Source of the DNA: Alphaproteobacteria bacterium
Lineage (GTDB): Bacteria; Pseudomonadota; Alphaproteobacteria; CALKHQ01
Length of the DNA stretch: 56,841 bases
Assembly (NCBI GenBank): GCA_041396705.1
Contig: JAWKYB010000025.1
Span: forward strand, 1-56,841
Direction: 5' to 3'
The translations under genes were made by a program, and so were the position numbers. Below, in pieces: positions 15,302-23,295 of this stretch. A model generated the notes under the pieces. It was given only the letters and a program-made list of their open reading frames with translations. It was not told the DNA's origin and searched no databases. Numbering within the stretch: position 1 is the stretch's first letter; each line of letters begins with the position of its first letter.

Positions 15302-18061
15302 ATGACCGCCGCACCGCCAGACCCGCCGCTGCGCCGCATCCATCTCGTCGACGGCTCCGGCTACATCTTCCGCGCCTATCACGCCCTGCCGCCGATGAAC
15401 CGGCCGGACGGCACACCGACCAATGCCGTGTTCGGCTTCACCAACATGATCCTGAAGCTGGTCGAGGACACCGACACCGACGCGGTGGTGGTGGTGTTCG
15501 ACGCGGCCCGGGCCAATTTCCGCAACGAAATCTATCCCGAATACAAGGCCCACCGGCCCGAGGCGCCGGAGGATCTGGTACCGCAATTTGCGCTGATCCG
15601 CGAGGCCACGCGCGCCTTCGGCCTGCCCTGCATCGAGATGGAGGGTTTCGAGGCCGACGACATCATCGCCACCTACGCCCGCCAGGCCGCCGCGCGCGGC
15701 ATCGAAGTGGTGATCGTCTCGTCGGACAAGGACCTGATGCAGCTGGTCACCAACGGCGTCTCGATGCTGGACCCGATCAAGAACCGGCCGATCCACCGCG
15801 ACGAGGTGATCGAGAAATTCGGGGTGCCGCCGGACAAGGTGGTCGACGTGCAGTCGCTCGCCGGCGACAGCACCGACAATGTGCCCGGCGTGCCCGGCAT
15901 CGGCATCAAGACCGCGGCCCAACTGATCGCCGAATACGGCGACCTCGATTCGCTGTTGGCCCGGGCGGCGGAGATCAAGCAGCCGAAGCGCCGCGAGAGC
16001 CTGGTCGAGCATGCCGAGATGGCGCGGATCAGCCGTCAGCTGGTGCGGCTGCGCGACGACGTGCCGGTGCAGACGCCGCTGGACGCCATGCGGCTGCAGG
16101 AGCCGGACCCGGCGACGATGCTGGCCTTCCTGCGGGAACAGGACTTCAAGCGCACCATCGCCCGGCTGGAAAGCCTGCTGGCGGCGCAGGGCGACGAGAC
16201 CGCCGCCGCCGCGGTCGACGCCCCGGTCGGCGATGTGACCTACGAGCTGGTGCAGACCGAGGCTGCGTTGGCGCGCTGGATCGCGGAAGCGGCCGCCGCC
16301 GGCGTGGTCGGATTCGACACCGAGACCACCTCGCTGGACGCGATGCGGGCCGAGCTGGTCGGCTTCTCGATGGCGACCGCACCCGGCCGCGCCTGCTATG
16401 TGCCGGTCGGCCACATGGCGGCGCTGGAGCTGGAGCAGCCGCCGGAACAGATCCCGCGCGACCGCGCGCTGGCGCTGCTGCAGCCGCTGCTGGCCGACCC
16501 GGCCGTGCTCAAGGTCGGCCACAACCTGAAATACGACATGCTGCTGCTGGCCAACCTCGGTGTGCGCATTGCGCCGCTCGACGACACCATGCTGCTGTCC
16601 TACGTGCTCGACGCCGGCGCGCACGGCCACGGCCTCGACGAGCTGGCGGAACTGCATCTCGGCCACTCCAACATCAAGTTCTCCGACGTCGCCGGCAGCG
16701 GCAAGAATCAGGTGACCTTCGACCGGGTGCCGCTGGACAAGGCGTGCGACTACGCCGCCGAGGACGCCGACATCTGCCTGCGGCTGCACGGACTCCTGAA
16801 GAAGCGGCTGCTGGAGGAGCGGCTGGTCACCGTCTACGAGACGATCGAGCGGCCGCTGCCGCAGGTGCTGGTCGACATGGAACAGGCCGGCGTGCTGGTC
16901 GATCGGGTCGAGCTGGCCCGGCTGAGCCAGCGCTTCGCCGAGAAGATGGACGCGCTAGAGCAGGAGATCCACAAGCTGGCCGGGCACCCGTTCAACATCG
17001 GCTCGCCGAAGCAGCTCGGCGAGGTGCTGTTCGATGAGATGGGCATCGCCGGTGGCAAGAAAGGCAAGACCGGCGCCTACGCCACCGGCGCCGACGTGCT
17101 GGAGGGGCTGGCGGCACAGGGCCACGACCTGCCGGCCCGCGTGCTGGACTGGCGCCAGGTGTCCAAGCTGAAAAGCACCTATACCGATGCGCTGCAGGAC
17201 CAGATCAACCCGAAGACCGGACGGGTCCACACCTCCTACGGCATGGCGATCGCACAGACCGGGCGGTTGAGCTCGACCGACCCGAACCTGCAGAACATTC
17301 CGGTGCGCACCGAGGAGGGCCGGCTGATCCGCCAGGCCTTCGTCGCGCCGGAGGGCTGCAAGCTGGTCTCGCTGGACTACTCGCAGATCGAGCTGCGGCT
17401 GCTCGCGCATGTCGCCGGCATCGATGCGCTGAAGCAGGCGTTCCGCGACGGCGTCGACATCCACGCGCTCACCGCATCGCAGGTGTTCGGCGTGCCGCTG
17501 GCGGAAATGGACGGCGACACCCGGCGCAAGGCCAAGGCGATCAACTTCGGCATCATCTACGGCATCAGCGCGTTCGGGCTCGGCCGCAACCTCGGCATCG
17601 GCCAGGGCGAGGCCCGGGCCTATATCGACGCCTATTTCGAGCGCTATCCCGGCATCCGCGACTACATGGACGCGATGAAGGCGGCGTGCAAGAAGGCCGG
17701 GCACGTCTCGACCATCTTCGGCCGCCGCATCAATATCCCGGGAATCAACGACAAGAACCCGGCGATGCGCGGCTTTGCCGAGCGACAGGCGATCAACGCC
17801 CCACTGCAGGGCGCGGCCGCCGACATCATCAAGCGCGCCATGCGCCGCGTGCCGAAGGCGCTGGCCGACGCACGGCTCGGCGGCCGCATGCTGCTGCAGG
17901 TGCACGACGAATTGCTGTTCGAGGTGCCGGAGGCCGAGATCGATGCCACCATTGCCGCGATGAAGGCGGTGATGGAGTCGGCGGGCGAACCGGCGGTGAC
18001 CCTTACCGTGCCGCTGGTTGTCGAGGCCGGCGTTGCGTCAAACTGGGCGGAGGCCCACTGA
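15302..18061 (+). CDS. polA: DNA polymerase I
   Basis: A 919-residue enzyme with all three domains. The 5' nuclease (about 10-290) has LVDGSGYIFRAYHA, the acidic VVFDAARANFR and EADDIIATYA motifs. The proofreading domain has FDTETTSLD (Exo I) and a later YAAEDAD motif. The polymerase domain has motif A DYSQIELRLLAH, motif B RRKAKAINFGIIYG and motif C VHDELLFE. The 3'-5' exonuclease residues look intact, unlike some PolA proteins. It fills gaps and removes primers in replication and repair. ATG at 15302 begins the family's usual RIHLVDGSGY region; no strong ribosome-binding site is visible. Confidence 0.97.
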   Translation: MTAAPPDPPLRRIHLVDGSGYIFRAYHALPPMNRPDGTPTNAVFGFTNMILKLVEDTDTDAVVVVFDAARANFRNEIYPEYKAHRPEAPEDLVPQFALIREATRAFGLPCIEMEGFEADDIIATYARQAAARGIEVVIVSSDKDLMQLVTNGVSMLDPIKNRPIHRDEVIEKFGVPPDKVVDVQSLAGDSTDNVPGVPGIGIKTAAQLIAEYGDLDSLLARAAEIKQPKRRESLVEHAEMARISRQLVRLRDDVPVQTPLDAMRLQEPDPATMLAFLREQDFKRTIARLESLLAAQGDETAAAAVDAPVGDVTYELVQTEAALARWIAEAAAAGVVGFDTETTSLDAMRAELVGFSMATAPGRACYVPVGHMAALELEQPPEQIPRDRALALLQPLLADPAVLKVGHNLKYDMLLLANLGVRIAPLDDTMLLSYVLDAGAHGHGLDELAELHLGHSNIKFSDVAGSGKNQVTFDRVPLDKACDYAAEDADICLRLHGLLKKRLLEERLVTVYETIERPLPQVLVDMEQAGVLVDRVELARLSQRFAEKMDALEQEIHKLAGHPFNIGSPKQLGEVLFDEMGIAGGKKGKTGAYATGADVLEGLAAQGHDLPARVLDWRQVSKLKSTYTDALQDQINPKTGRVHTSYGMAIAQTGRLSSTDPNLQNIPVRTEEGRLIRQAFVAPEGCKLVSLDYSQIELRLLAHVAGIDALKQAFRDGVDIHALTASQVFGVPLAEMDGDTRRKAKAINFGIIYGISAFGLGRNLGIGQGEARAYIDAYFERYPGIRDYMDAMKAACKKAGHVSTIFGRRINIPGINDKNPAMRGFAERQAINAPLQGAAADIIKRAMRRVPKALADARLGGRMLLQVHDELLFEVPEAEIDATIAAMKAVMESAGEPAVTLTVPLVVEAGVASNWAEAH

Positions 18062-18087
18062 CGGGCCCCAGACAAGGATCGAAGGCG

Positions 18088-18747
18088 ATGGTCAGACATG
18101 CCGTTCTTGCATGCGCTCTCGGCTCGGCGATGGCTTTCGCCGGCGCCGGCGCCAGGGCCGACACGCCGCACGTCGCGCTCGATTTCGAGCCGAAATGCAC
18201 CGATCTGCAGACCCAGCAGATCGCCGAGGCGATGATGATGGCCTATCTCAGCATCGAAGTCGTCGTCTCCGACCTGGGCAGCCATCCGCCCAGCAAGTTT
18301 GCCGAGCGCGCCATCGACATCTGGTTCGGCGCCGACGTGGAGACGCCGCAGGTGCTGCGGATGTACCGCCGCATCTTCAAGCGCATCCAGGACGGCGAGA
18401 AGCCGATCGCGATCACCTGCGACCATCACGAGGACCTGTACGGCTGGACCTGGATGGAGACCGACGACCGCGCCAACATCGGCTTCGGCCGCGCCTTCTT
18501 CCAGGCCCGGGTGATCGGCGGCTACGACACCCGCATGGGCACGATCGTCCACGAGCTGTCGCACATGGTGCGCGAGGTCGCGTCGGACGACATCGTCTAC
18601 GGCATCGCCGGCGCTCAGGACCTCGCCCGGCAGGGCGAGGAGCACCCGATCCACAACGCCGACAGCTTCGAGTATCTGGTCGAGATGATGGTCGGCAATC
18701 GCAAGAACCAGCTGCCACGCCAGTCAGCCGAGCATCCCGCCCTCTGA
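18088..18747 (+). CDS. Secreted M35-like (aspzincin) zinc metallopeptidase
   Basis: A 219-residue exported protein (signal peptide cut after ARA, about residue 24). It has HELSH (His155, Glu156, His159) followed by SDDIVYG with Asp168 and a later NADSFEYL. That is the aspzincin layout (HExxH plus D-x-x-YG) of the deuterolysin / peptidyl-Lys metallopeptidase clan M35. Members cleave peptide bonds outside the cell. The gene follows polA by 26 bases and may be cotranscribed. The family is better known from fungi, so its place here is notable. No propeptide is evident between signal and domain. Confidence 0.8.
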   Translation: MVRHAVLACALGSAMAFAGAGARADTPHVALDFEPKCTDLQTQQIAEAMMMAYLSIEVVVSDLGSHPPSKFAERAIDIWFGADVETPQVLRMYRRIFKRIQDGEKPIAITCDHHEDLYGWTWMETDDRANIGFGRAFFQARVIGGYDTRMGTIVHELSHMVREVASDDIVYGIAGAQDLARQGEEHPIHNADSFEYLVEMMVGNRKNQLPRQSAEHPAL

Positions 18748-18961
18748 CTGGTCGCCGGGCCGCCGGCCGGGCGGTGTGGCCGCCGTCACGGTCAGGCCGA
18801 GCCGGCGGCTGGCGCGTGTGTCCATTGTCACTGCGGAACTCCGCGGCAATGCCGATGTTCGTTGCATGCCGAGACGGCCGCAACGCCCACATGGCGTGAA
18901 CCGATCGGCGAGCCGAAACGACCAAGCTGCAGCAGCAGCGGCCTTCGCCGGGAGTTCGATC

Positions 18962-19294
18962 ATGTTCGCCAGCGCCATCCAGACGGTCTCGACGTTCTTT
19001 TCCGCGGTCGCGGTGGTCGCTGCGCTGGCCGGCACCGGCGAGGCCCGCGCCCAGGCCCCGCAGGTTGCGGTCGCCGTGCCGAGCGATCAGGCGACGATGA
19101 TGCTGCCCGGCGGCACCTTCGCCAACGAGCCGGGCGACGCCACCGTCACCGCGTCGGCGCCGCTGGTGGCGCCAAGCTGCCCGGCCGGCGACGAGGCCGC
19201 CTGCACCCGCCTGGCCGGCATCTGCACGGCGCTCGACGGCACGCTGGCCGCGCACGCCGACGGCTCGGCCACCTGCTTCCTCCAGTTCGACTGA
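18962..19294 (+). CDS. Small secreted protein, function unknown
   Basis: A 110-residue protein with a signal peptide (ends EARA). The mature part is rich in Ala, Thr and Asp with four cysteines (PSCPAGDEAACTRLAGICTALDG is spanned by three, the fourth in ATCFLQF), which could form two disulfides. No domain recognised. GGGAG before the ATG at 18962 fixes the start. The gene is followed by a strong hairpin. Confidence 0.55.
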   Translation: MFASAIQTVSTFFSAVAVVAALAGTGEARAQAPQVAVAVPSDQATMMLPGGTFANEPGDATVTASAPLVAPSCPAGDEAACTRLAGICTALDGTLAAHADGSATCFLQFD

Positions 19295-19320
19295 CCGCCC
19301 GACCGACCGGCCGCAAACGA

Positions 19321-19347
19321 AAGGCGGGGCCGCACGGGCCCCGCCTT
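19321..19347. terminator. Bidirectional intrinsic-type hairpin
   Basis: An 11-bp perfect stem, AAGGCGGGGCC (19321-19331) pairing with 19337-19347, with a five-base loop. It lies between the convergent secreted-protein and lipoprotein genes. Confidence 0.7.
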
Positions 19348-19373
19348 GCCGTCGTTGCCGAGGGATGCCGGCG

Positions 19374-20294
19374 TCAGCCGCGCACGAAGCCCGGCTGCAC
19401 CTGGCTGACATACCAGTTGCAGACGCCCTGGTCCCGCTGGTCGCACACCCAAGTGGTATCGCCATCGCGATAGAGCAACGCGCAGACGCCGAGGCCCTGG
19501 CTGTCGATGCGGCAGCGCGCGCCGTCGCTGATCTGATAGCGCGCGGGCAGGCCGCGGCCGTCGTTGATCAGGCGGCTCTCGCCGCTCGGATCGTAGTAGG
19601 TGGCGATCGAGAAGCCGTTGTCGGCATTGGTGTGGGTCAGCGTGTTGCCCACCGTCAGCGCGGAGATCTCGTCGGTGGTCATGCGCACGGCGCCGCGCGC
19701 CTCGAGCTGCTGGATGCTGGTCGGCGCCATCGACGCCCGCTGGCGGATCTCGGCGACGACCGGATCGTCGTCGGCAACGCCGGTCGGCATGGCCGGCCCT
19801 GCGGCCGGCGTCATCTCGGCCAGTGCCGCATCCGGCCCGCGGGTCAGGCCGGCAAGCTGCTCCGGGCTCGCCAGCGCGGCCAGCTGCTCGGCCGATGCCA
19901 GCGCGCCCGGCGCGGCGCGGCCGGCCAGCTGGCGCCCGCCGCCAAATGCGGCCGCGACCAGCGACCCGCCCGTCGCCGGGCCCGGCGCGATGTCCGGTTC
20001 GGCGGCGACCTGTTCGGCCTGAAGGGGATCGAGCACCGGCAGGGTCGAGGCCATCGCCACCAGCTGCGGCGGCGGGTTCGTGCCGCGGATCACGGTGACG
20101 CCGGCCTCCTCGCTGCGGCTCACCGGCGGCGCCTCGGACAGGGCGGTCAGCTCCGCCACCACCGCCGCCCGATCCTGCTGGATCACGTCGCTGACGACGG
20201 GCACGGGCTGCGGTTCGGCCTCGCCGACACAGCCGGCGGCAACCGCCAGCGCGGACACGGCGAGGGCAGCGCGCGCGAAACCCCACATGGTCAT
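19374..20294 (-). CDS. Lipoprotein with DUF995-like C-terminal domain
   Basis: A 306-residue protein with a lipoprotein signal (hydrophobic run then AVAAGC, lipobox Cys near residue 22). The middle 150 residues are Ala/Pro/Gln-rich and probably disordered. The last 85 residues form a compact Cys-containing domain: GNTLTHT, ATYYDPSG, ICxIDSQ-like CRIDSQGLGVCALLYRDG and WYVSQVQPGF, resembling DUF995-type domains found in alphaproteobacterial envelopes. It should sit on a periplasmic membrane face. GGAG eight bases before the ATG at 20294 supports the start. A CtrA-like site lies about 100 bases upstream. Confidence 0.65.
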   Translation of the reverse strand: MTMWGFARAALAVSALAVAAGCVGEAEPQPVPVVSDVIQQDRAAVVAELTALSEAPPVSRSEEAGVTVIRGTNPPPQLVAMASTLPVLDPLQAEQVAAEPDIAPGPATGGSLVAAAFGGGRQLAGRAAPGALASAEQLAALASPEQLAGLTRGPDAALAEMTPAAGPAMPTGVADDDPVVAEIRQRASMAPTSIQQLEARGAVRMTTDEISALTVGNTLTHTNADNGFSIATYYDPSGESRLINDGRGLPARYQISDGARCRIDSQGLGVCALLYRDGDTTWVCDQRDQGVCNWYVSQVQPGFVRG

Positions 20295-20385
20295 ATCGCA
20301 ACTCCATTCCGGCGCGGCCGGCCTGCAGGCGTCAGGCCGGAGGGGCGCCACCGAGGGAAGGTGGCGCATCGTGGCCGCGGCGACG

Positions 20386-20400
20386 TTGAAAGATGGTTAA
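20386..20400 (-). promoter_or_regulatory. CtrA-like binding site
   Basis: Read on the minus strand this is TTAACCATCTTTCAA, which fits TTAA-N7-TTAA with one mismatch and contains the TTAACCAT octamer typical of alphaproteobacterial CtrA targets. It is about 95 bases upstream of the lipoprotein start and points towards it. Confidence 0.5.
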
Positions 20401-20513
20401 CCCAGTTCGCGGGCGGTAGAGTTGCGCCGATCTCCCGCTCGGTTTAGGTATGGCGCGGCGCCGCCGGACATCGGCGGCGTCACTTTGTTCACGGATCAAC
20501 CGAGTAGGACGTC

Positions 20514-22494
20514 ATGGTTGCGATCACGCTGCCGGACGGCTCGGTCAGGCGCTTCGACCAACCGGTCACGGGCGCCGACCTTGCCGCGGCAATCGGTGCG
20601 GGCCTGGCCAAAGCGGCCCTGGCCATCAAGGTGGACGGCGAGCTGAAAGACCTGTCGACCACCATCGCCACCGACGCGGGCGTGGAAATCGTCACCCGCG
20701 ACCACGCCGATGCGCTGGAGTTGCTGCGCCACGATTGCGCCCATGTGCTGGCCGAGGCGGTGCAGGAGCTGTTCCCCGGCACCCAGATCACCTTCGGCCC
20801 GGCGACCGAGGACGGCTTCTACTACGACTTCGCCCGCAACGCGCCGTTCACGCCGGACGACTTCGCCGCGATCGAGGCGCGCATGCGCGAGATCGTGCAG
20901 CGCGACGAGCGGATCAGCCGCGAGGTGTGGGAGCGGGACCGCGCCGTCGCCCACTTCAAGGCCGCCGGCGAGCAGTTCAAGGCCGAGTGGGTCGGCGAGC
21001 TGCCGGCGGAAGAGGACCTGACCATTTACCGCCAGGGCGCATGGCTCGACATGTGCCGCGGCCCGCACCTGCCGTCGACCGGCAAGCTCGGCACCGCCTT
21101 CAAACTGCTGAAGGTCTCCGGCGCCTACTGGCGCGGCGACCAGACCCTGGCCCAACTGCAGCGGATCTACGGCACCTGCTGGCGCAACGACAAGGAACTG
21201 CAGGCCTATCTGACCCGGCTCGAAGAGGCCGAGCGGCGCGACCATCGCCGGATCGGCCGCGAGATGGACCTGTTCCACGTCCAGGAAGAGGCGGTCGGCT
21301 CGGTGTTCTGGCACCCGAAGGGCTGGACGCTGTATCGCCTGTATGAGAACTACGTCCGCCGCCGGTTCGAGGCGGCCAGCTGGTCGAGGAAGACCCCGCA
21401 TTGATCGACCGCAAGCTGGAGCGCTCCGCCACCGGGAGAAGTTCCGCGAGCAATACGTTCGTCGCCGAGGTCGACGAGGGCCGGTGCGGTCGGCCGCCAC
21501 GCGCAAGACGACGACGGCCACGACCACGATGACGGCGACGACGAAGGCCATCCGGTCGGCAGCCTGGCGGTGCATCACCTGGCGCTGAAGCCGATGAACT
21601 GGCTCCGCCCATGTGCAGATCTTCCGCCAGGCATCAAGAGCTATCGCGACCCGCCGATCCGCATGGCGAGTTCAGCCATCGCTACGAGCCGTCGGGGGCG
21701 CTGCACGGCATCATGCGCGTGCGTGCCTTCACCCAGGACGACGCGGCACATTCGCACCGAGGCGCAGATCGAGGACGAGACGCGCGACTTCACCGAGCTG
21801 CTGATGAGCGGTCTATCGCGACTTCGGCTTCGCCGATCGCGTCAAGTTCGCCGACCGGCCGGAGAAGCGGGCGGGCGACGACGCGGACCTGGACCGCGCT
21901 GGCAGCGCTGCGCAACGCGACCCGCGGCGCGCGGCCGGCGTCGCCGTCTCGCTGAACCCCGGCGAGGGTGCCTTCTACGGCCCGGAAGCTGGAGTTCAGC
22001 CAGCGACGCGATCGGCCGCGAATGGCAGTGGCACCTTCCAGGTCGACTATGTGCTGCCGGAGCGGCTCGACGCGTCCTATGTCGGCGAGGACGGCGAGAA
22101 GCACCGGCCGGTGATGCTGCACCGCGCCATCCTGGGCTCGTTCGAGCGCTGGCATCCTGATCGAGAACTATGCCGGCCGCTTCCGCTGTGGCTGGCGCCG
22201 GTGCAGGTGATGGTGGCGACCATCGTCAGCGACGCCGACGACTATGCCAGGGCGGTGGCGAAGAAGCTGGCCGAAGCCGGCCTCAGGGTCGAAACCGACC
22301 TGAGGAACGAGAAGATCAACTACAAGGTCCGCGAGCACAGCCACGCAAAGGTCCCGGTGATGGCGGTGGTCGGCCGCCGCGAGGCCGAGGAAGGCACCGT
22401 CGCGCTGCGTCGACTGGGCCAGCAGCAACAGGAAACCCTTGCGCTGGAAAGCGCGATAAATACACTTGTGGCAGAAGCGCGCCCGCCCGCATGA
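20514..22494 (+). pseudogene. thrS: Threonyl-tRNA synthetase, disrupted by many indels
   Basis: The first 285 codons are clean: TGS domain (VAITLPDGSVRRFD), the editing-domain HDCAHVLAEA and a CRGPHLPSTG segment, and the start of the catalytic core (VFWHPKGWTLYR). From about 21375 the frame breaks. Fragments of ThrRS can still be read in shifting frames: LALKPMN, IKSYRD, YEPSGALHGIMRVRAFTQDDA (motif 2 region), EDETRDFTELLM, SLNPGEG, LPERLDASYVGEDGEKHRPVML. From about 22190 the anticodon-binding domain is intact up to TGA 22494. Deletions of one to several bases, some insertions and substitutions are involved. thrS is normally essential, so either another copy exists or the sequence is wrong here. 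Confidence 0.9.
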
Positions 22495-22592
22495 GGCGGG
22501 TGCGTTTCAGTGCGTCGATTGCGCAGTCAGCGCATCGCACCGACCGCGGCGGCAACGCGGGCGACGCATCCACAAGCAGAGGAGATCGTTAG

Positions 22593-23129
22593 ATAGCTAG
22601 ACCCCCGCATGACATGGCGCCGTCGCGTGACGGCCCGCAAGTCAACGAAGGCATTACGTCGATGCAGGTGCGCCTGGTCGGCGCGGACGGTGAGATGATG
22701 GGCGTGTTCTCAAAGGACGCCGCCCTGCGCGAGGCGGAGGCCGCGGGCCTGGACCTGGTCATGGTCGCCCCGAACGCCGACCCGCCCGTCTGCAAGATTC
22801 TGGATTTCGGAAAATTCAAGTACGAAGACCAGAAGCGCAAGAACGAGGCGCGCAAGAAGCAGAAGCAGATCTCCGTCAAAGAGATCAAGATGCGCCCGAA
22901 CATCGACACGCACGACTACGACGTGAAGATGCGTGCAATGGTCAAGTTCCTCGAGGAAGGCGACAAGGTGAAGGTCACCCTCCGGTTCCGCGGGCGCGAG
23001 ATGGCGCACCAGGAACTGGGCATGAAGGTGCTGGAGCGGGTGCGCGACGACCTCGACGAGCTCGGCAAGGTCGAGCAGATGCCGCGCCTGGAAGGCCGGC
23101 AGATGGCGATGGTGATCGCTCCGCGCTGA
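22593..23129 (+). CDS. infC: Translation initiation factor IF-3, probable ATA start
   Basis: IF3 of about 178 residues: N-domain opening VNEGITSMQVRLVGADGEMMG, basic linker YEDQKRKNEARKKQKQ, and C-domain KEIKMRPNIDTHDYDVKM with the closing GRQMAMVIAPR. It binds the 30S subunit and controls start-codon selection. An in-frame ATG lies at 22614, but the AGAGGAG at 22578-22584 is 29 bases from it and 8 bases from an ATA at 22593. Translation from there would add IARPPHD, like the IARRP/MARRP beginnings of related IF3s, and a TAG stands directly before it. Rare start codons in infC allow IF3 to limit its own synthesis. It follows thrS, as in many bacteria; rpmI and rplT are not next. Confidence 0.93.
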   Translation: MARPPHDMAPSRDGPQVNEGITSMQVRLVGADGEMMGVFSKDAALREAEAAGLDLVMVAPNADPPVCKILDFGKFKYEDQKRKNEARKKQKQISVKEIKMRPNIDTHDYDVKMRAMVKFLEEGDKVKVTLRFRGREMAHQELGMKVLERVRDDLDELGKVEQMPRLEGRQMAMVIAPR

Positions 23130-23210
23130 ACGCACGGCGCGTCCGCAAATTTCCGATCCCGACCGGTCTGCGACATTCGGGCCGGGCTGAAGTCTTGCTT
23201 CCGACGCCAC

Positions 23211-23257
23211 GCCGGCGCAAATTCGCAACTGAGAGTTATTTGCAAATTTGCGCCGGC
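23211..23257. promoter_or_regulatory. Fur-like operator inside a 16-bp inverted repeat
   Basis: The arms GCCGGCGCAAATTCGC (23211-23226) and 23242-23257 are inverted copies with one mismatch. The region from 23230 to 23244, TGAGAGTTATTTGCA, resembles the Fur box at 2057-2071 read on its other strand and matches the 7-1-7 consensus at 10 of 14 positions. It lies directly before an iron(III) transporter gene. Iron repression is inferred. Confidence 0.6.
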
Positions 23258-23295
23258 CAGACACCCTGGGTGCGCCGGCGCCGGAAGCGGCCGCC

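Noticed and set aside
20295..20513. Leader control element (T-box or attenuator) before thrS
   Set aside because: No T-box sequence, no Thr-rich leader peptide and no terminator-like hairpin in these bases.
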